Source of the DNA: Campylobacterales bacterium
GTDB lineage: Bacteria; Campylobacterota; Campylobacteria; Campylobacterales; JALSKU01
Length of the DNA stretch: 8,433 nt
Direction of reading: 5' to 3'
Assembly (NCBI GenBank): GCA_027023175.1
Contig: JALVWW010000250.1
Location: forward strand, 1-8,433
Each line of letters opens with the position of its first letter. Within the stretch, counting starts at the first letter, position 1. A program made the translations under genes and the position numbers. Positions 6,414 to 8,433 of the stretch are shown one piece after another. The notes below the pieces were generated by a model. That model saw nothing but the letters and a program-made list of their open reading frames with translations. It was not told where the DNA came from and did not search any database.

Positions 6414-7562
6414 AAGCGTGAAGGTATCGGAAGCTATGAACGCAGTAGTGCAGGTGGTGAGGTGGTGCAGGCGTTTGTGCCTGAGCCCTTGCCTCCGCGT
6501 GAGCCGATTGTCATGGATGCATCAAGACAGCGGCTGTTGGAGCGCGCCACAATAGCGCTGGGCAAGCTCGATAGCATTACACTCCTTTTGCCCGATCCTG
6601 ATATCTTTCTCTATGCTTATGTACGGAAAGAGGCAGTGCTCTCTTCACAGATAGAAGGCACACAATCTTCGCTTAACGATCTGCTGGAACATGAGGTTGA
6701 AGGAAGCATAGGGGTACCGTTGGATGACGTGACTGAAGTGTCGCAATATGTCGCAGCACTGGAACACGGCATAAGGAGGCTTAATGACGGGTTTCCGCTT
6801 TCCAATCGACTCATCCGAGAAATGCACGCAACACTACTCGCTCACGGGCGTGGCAGCAGCAAGCAGCCCGGAGAGTTTCGTCGGAGCCAAAATTGGATCG
6901 GAGGTACACGCCCAGGCAATGCCTTTTTTGTACCCCCGCCACCGCATCGGGTATCGGAGTGCATGAGTGATCTGGAGAAGTTTTTACACGATGGGTCGCA
7001 GCCGTATCCTACACTGATAAAGGCCGCTCTTGCACATGTGCAATTTGAGACGATTCACCCCTTTTTGGATGGGAACGGACGCTTGGGGAGATTGCTCATC
7101 TCTTTTATCCTCTATCATGACGGTTTGATTTCGCAGCCGCTGTTGTATTTGAGTCTTTACTTCAAAGAGCATCGCAGTTATTATTATGATCTGCTCAATA
7201 GGGTACGTGCAGAAGGTGATTGGGAGCGATGGATCGATTTCTTCCTTGAGGGCGTAGAGCAGACTGCGCTGGATGCTGTATCAAGAGCGCGACAATTGGT
7301 AGCGCAGATACAACAAGATCAGGCACGTATATCCAAAGAAGGCGGAAGGGGAGGCAATAGTATGCTGCGTATTTTGGATTGTTTTACACATCGTCCCATT
7401 GAAACTATCAAAGGTATCAGTACGGCTACGGGTCTTTCGTATCCGTCGATCGCAAATGCCTTAAAGAGGCTGGAAAAGATGGGTATTGTTCGTGAAATAA
7501 CCGGCGGGCAACGCAATAGGCTTTTTAGTTATGATACGTATATGAACATTTTAAACGCATAA
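6411..7562 (+). CDS. fic: Fic-domain protein AMP-transferase with N-terminal inhibitory motif and C-terminal winged helix
   Basis: Fic enzymes usually transfer AMP from ATP to hydroxyl side chains of target proteins. The catalytic loop HPFLDGNGRLGR is complete (216-227), and an (S/T)xxxE(G/N) inhibitory motif is present as SSQIEG (78-83). That makes this a class II, self-inhibited type. The N-terminal region (about 1-95) matches the Fic_N family, and the C-terminus (about 315-375) looks like a winged helix (GLSYPSIANALKRLEKMGIV). The 383-aa length is normal for the group. I chose GTG 6411 because AAAGGA lies six bases upstream and the protein then begins MKREGIGSYE, as relatives do. An ATG at 6366 would add 15 residues encoded by repeat DNA. 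G+C is far above the neighbours (36 of 60 bases at 6481-6540), suggesting separate acquisition. No antitoxin gene is needed for this class and none is seen. Target unknown. Confidence 0.92.
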   Translation: MKREGIGSYERSSAGGEVVQAFVPEPLPPREPIVMDASRQRLLERATIALGKLDSITLLLPDPDIFLYAYVRKEAVLSSQIEGTQSSLNDLLEHEVEGSIGVPLDDVTEVSQYVAALEHGIRRLNDGFPLSNRLIREMHATLLAHGRGSSKQPGEFRRSQNWIGGTRPGNAFFVPPPPHRVSECMSDLEKFLHDGSQPYPTLIKAALAHVQFETIHPFLDGNGRLGRLLISFILYHDGLISQPLLYLSLYFKEHRSYYYDLLNRVRAEGDWERWIDFFLEGVEQTALDAVSRARQLVAQIQQDQARISKEGGRGGNSMLRILDCFTHRPIETIKGISTATGLSYPSIANALKRLEKMGIVREITGGQRNRLFSYDTYMNILNA

Positions 7563-7566
7563 AACG

Positions 7567-7646
7567 TTATTAAACCTTAAGCGATTATCCTTAAATAAGC
7601 GATTTTCTTATTTAAGGTTCGTGCTTCAACCCATTTTCACCAAACC
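7567..7646 (+). repeat. Dispersed palindromic repeat, copy C (most complete)
   Basis: The 60-base core (7587-7646) aligns to copies A and D. The 20 bases before it (7567-7586) align to copy B. It contains a perfect 11-bp inverted repeat, CCTTAAATAAG (7589-7599) and CTTATTTAAGG (7607-7617), around a 7-base loop. No U-tract follows, so a simple intrinsic terminator is unlikely. Confidence 0.88.
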
Positions 7647-7651
7647 TCTGC

Positions 7652-7657
7652 TATATT
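7652..7657 (+). promoter_or_regulatory. Candidate -10 box downstream of repeat copy C
   Basis: TATATT lies 5 bases after the repeat core, and TAAAAT follows at 7662-7667. Either could serve transcription of the small ORF and rhuM remnant. No -35 is recognised, so support is weak apart from the parallel with copy A. Confidence 0.25.
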
Positions 7658-7665
7658 CAAGTAAA

Positions 7666-7686
7666 ATTAGAAATTAGAAATTAGAA
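7666..7686 (+). repeat. Heptamer tandem repeat, ATTAGAA x3
   Basis: Three perfect consecutive copies of ATTAGAA are followed by related AAGAATGAAGAACGAAG sequence at 7709-7725. Simple A/G-rich repeats of this type occur between genes in many bacteria. No function is claimed. Confidence 0.85.
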
Positions 7687-7691
7687 ACATA

Positions 7692-7704
7692 GTGGCTTTG
7701 CCAC
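7692..7704. repeat. Small inverted repeat GTGGC-TTT-GCCAC
   Basis: A perfect 5-bp stem with a 3-base loop is embedded in the A/G-rich repeat tract. It is too short and lacks a T-run, so I do not call it a terminator. Confidence 0.7.
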
Positions 7705-7770
7705 AGTTAAGAATGAAGAACGAAGGGTTAGTGTACGCGTTGCAGGTAGCACGTTAACAGAAGGAAAAAA

Positions 7771-7905
7771 GTGGCAGATACAAAGATATCCAACCAAAAA
7801 CAGCAACCCGGCTACAAGCTTATAGGGACTCTAACTTCCGCCATTCAAAAGCAGGTCATCAAAAATGTGGTACTGTATGTTGAAAATAAGAGGAGCGAGA
7901 GATGA
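7771..7905 (+). CDS. Small 44-aa ORF translationally coupled to the rhuM remnant
   Basis: The GTG start has AAGGA at 7761-7765, a well-placed ribosome binding site. The product, 44 aa, begins MADTKISNQKQQPGYKLIGT and ends VENKRSER; it is hydrophilic with one helix-like, valine-rich stretch (about 23-38). Its TGA overlaps the ATG of the next frame as ATGA, the usual sign of translational coupling. I do not recognise the protein. It could be a genuine small gene, or the remaining 3' end of a longer gene whose front was lost when the repeat-rich DNA upstream arrived. No signal peptide or membrane segment is evident. Confidence 0.5.
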   Translation: MADTKISNQKQQPGYKLIGTLTSAIQKQVIKNVVLYVENKRSER

Positions 7906-8372
7906 AACATAAAAACCTCACTATCCGAGATGAACTTACAGAGTTTCTACTCTATACCACACCTAACAGCGACATCAAAATTGAAGCCTATTTGCATAAT
8001 GAGACGGTATGGTTGCCACAAAAGAGAATTGCAGAGCTTTTTGGGGTCGATAGAACCGTGATTACAAAGCATTTGAAAAATATATTTGAAAGTGGGGAAT
8101 TGGAGGAAGATTCAGTATGTGCAAAAATTGCACATACTGCCGAAGACGGCAAAACCTACCAAACAAAGTTTTATAATCTTGATGCGATTAAATTTCTTTA
8201 ATTCAATGAATACGAAATACTCCCAAACAACGGAACCATTTCACGAACACAGGCTATGAAAAAAGCATATGATGAGTATGAGGCATTTAATAAAACGCAA
8301 AAAATTGAATCGGACTTTGATAAGGAGATCCAAAAGCTGCTTGCTAAAGATAAAAATTCGAGTAAAGCATGA
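7902..8372 (+). pseudogene. rhuM: rhuM-family gene remnant with internal deletion and nonsense codon
   Basis: Codons 1-97 match the N-terminus of virulence RhuM-family proteins, including a DNA-binding-like segment (VWLPQKRIAELFGVDRTVIT, 36-55), EDGKTYQTKFYNLDAI (81-96) and the spacing between them. The frame stops at TAA 8199-8201 (codon 100). Reading through it gives FNEYEIL, then EYEAF and SDFDKEIQKLL up to TGA 8370-8372. This is the usual RhuM C-terminus, where FLEFNEYEIL is expected, so the TAA most simply derives from GAA. Family members are about 330 aa; the whole frame here is 156 codons, so the middle half is missing without loss of frame. The 99-residue N-terminal piece may still be made. 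RhuM function is poorly known; the genes often sit in accessory regions near restriction systems. The reading as a decayed gene is firm; the deletion size is approximate. Confidence 0.85.
8113..8139. repeat. 27-base perfect palindrome inside the rhuM remnant
   Basis: Two 12-base arms, CAGTATGTGCAA (8113-8124) and TTGCACATACTG (8128-8139), pair perfectly around AAA. It encodes residues about 71-79 of the remnant. A second small stem, TGCCG-AAGA-CGGCA, follows directly at 8138-8151. Both may be accidents of codon choice, though the length of the first is notable. Confidence 0.8.
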
Positions 8373-8374
8373 TG

Positions 8375-8433
8375 ATCTGTAAATAAGCATTTTTCTTATT
8401 TAGGGTTCGTGCTTCAACCTCTTTTCATCTTTG
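8375..8433 (+). repeat. Dispersed palindromic repeat, copy D (cut by the window end)
   Basis: It aligns over its whole visible length to the core of copy C, with the palindrome TAAATAAG / CTTATTTA (8380-8387 and 8394-8401) and GGTTCGTGCTTCAACC identical. The 3' end (CTCTTTTCATCTTTG) diverges from CCATTTTCACCAAACC. It begins three bases after the rhuM stop, as copy C begins soon after the fic stop. Confidence 0.85.

Larger units (their letters stand above)
7563..7770. other. Intergenic repeat-rich region between fic and the rhuM unit
   Basis: This 208-base gap holds repeat copy C, a possible -10 TATATT (7652-7657), three heptamer repeats (7666-7686), a small hairpin (7692-7704) and purine-rich low-complexity sequence to about 7731. 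I see no ORF in it. Confidence 0.6.

Noticed and set aside
7589..7617. Intrinsic terminator after fic
   Set aside because: The 11-bp stem is A/T-rich and is followed by GTTCGTGC rather than a run of T.
7567..7646. Integron attC site
   Set aside because: The repeat is palindromic and sits between genes, but I find no RYYYAAC...GTTRRRY core pair in the required positions and no integrase gene.
7902..8201. Intact 99-aa gene
   Set aside because: The same frame continues past the stop with a clear RhuM C-terminus, so the short ORF is the front of a broken gene.
6271..8433. CRISPR array
   Set aside because: Only a few copies exist, separated by 0.7-1.3 kb that contains genes; spacing is not regular and no cas gene is present.

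Overview
The window looks like an accessory (defence-island) stretch of an AT-rich bacterial chromosome. The low G+C, the AGA/ATA-rich codon use and the general character of the proteins fit a Campylobacterota (epsilonproteobacterial) host of the Sulfurimonas/Sulfurovum kind. This is an impression only; no rRNA or core gene is present to fix the taxon. All supported genes lie on the + strand.

Left edge (1-385): a possible C-terminal scrap of an upstream gene, then about 320 bases without a convincing gene. This gap holds a C-rich/G-rich imperfect inverted repeat and the presumed promoter region of the main operon.

Main operon (386-6242): three tightly packed genes. The first is an MmeI-like N6-adenine DNA methyltransferase of 898 aa, with FDPACGSGNF and NPPY motifs but no recognisable D...ExK nuclease motif at its N-terminus. 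The second is a DExH SF2 helicase of 653 aa that starts on the base after the methylase stop. The third is a 401-aa protein with a T5orf172/MUG113-type GIY-YIG nuclease domain, overlapping the helicase by 8 bases. The likely logic is a restriction-modification-like defence system with methylation, DNA translocation and cleavage on separate polypeptides. Two features tie helicase and nuclease together: a similar short helical module at the helicase C-terminus and nuclease N-terminus, and a duplicated 15-residue acidic motif in the nuclease. I cannot assign the trio to a named system.

Right part (6243-8433): a Fic-domain AMP-transferase gene of clearly higher G+C, then a 44-codon ORF translationally coupled by ATGA to a decayed rhuM gene. 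The rhuM reading frame has lost its middle and carries a nonsense codon. Copies of a roughly 60-bp palindromic repeat, all in the same orientation, lie before fic, between fic and the rhuM unit, and after rhuM. This gives a cassette-like layout. One partial copy forms a 13-bp hairpin that buries the fic ribosome binding site.
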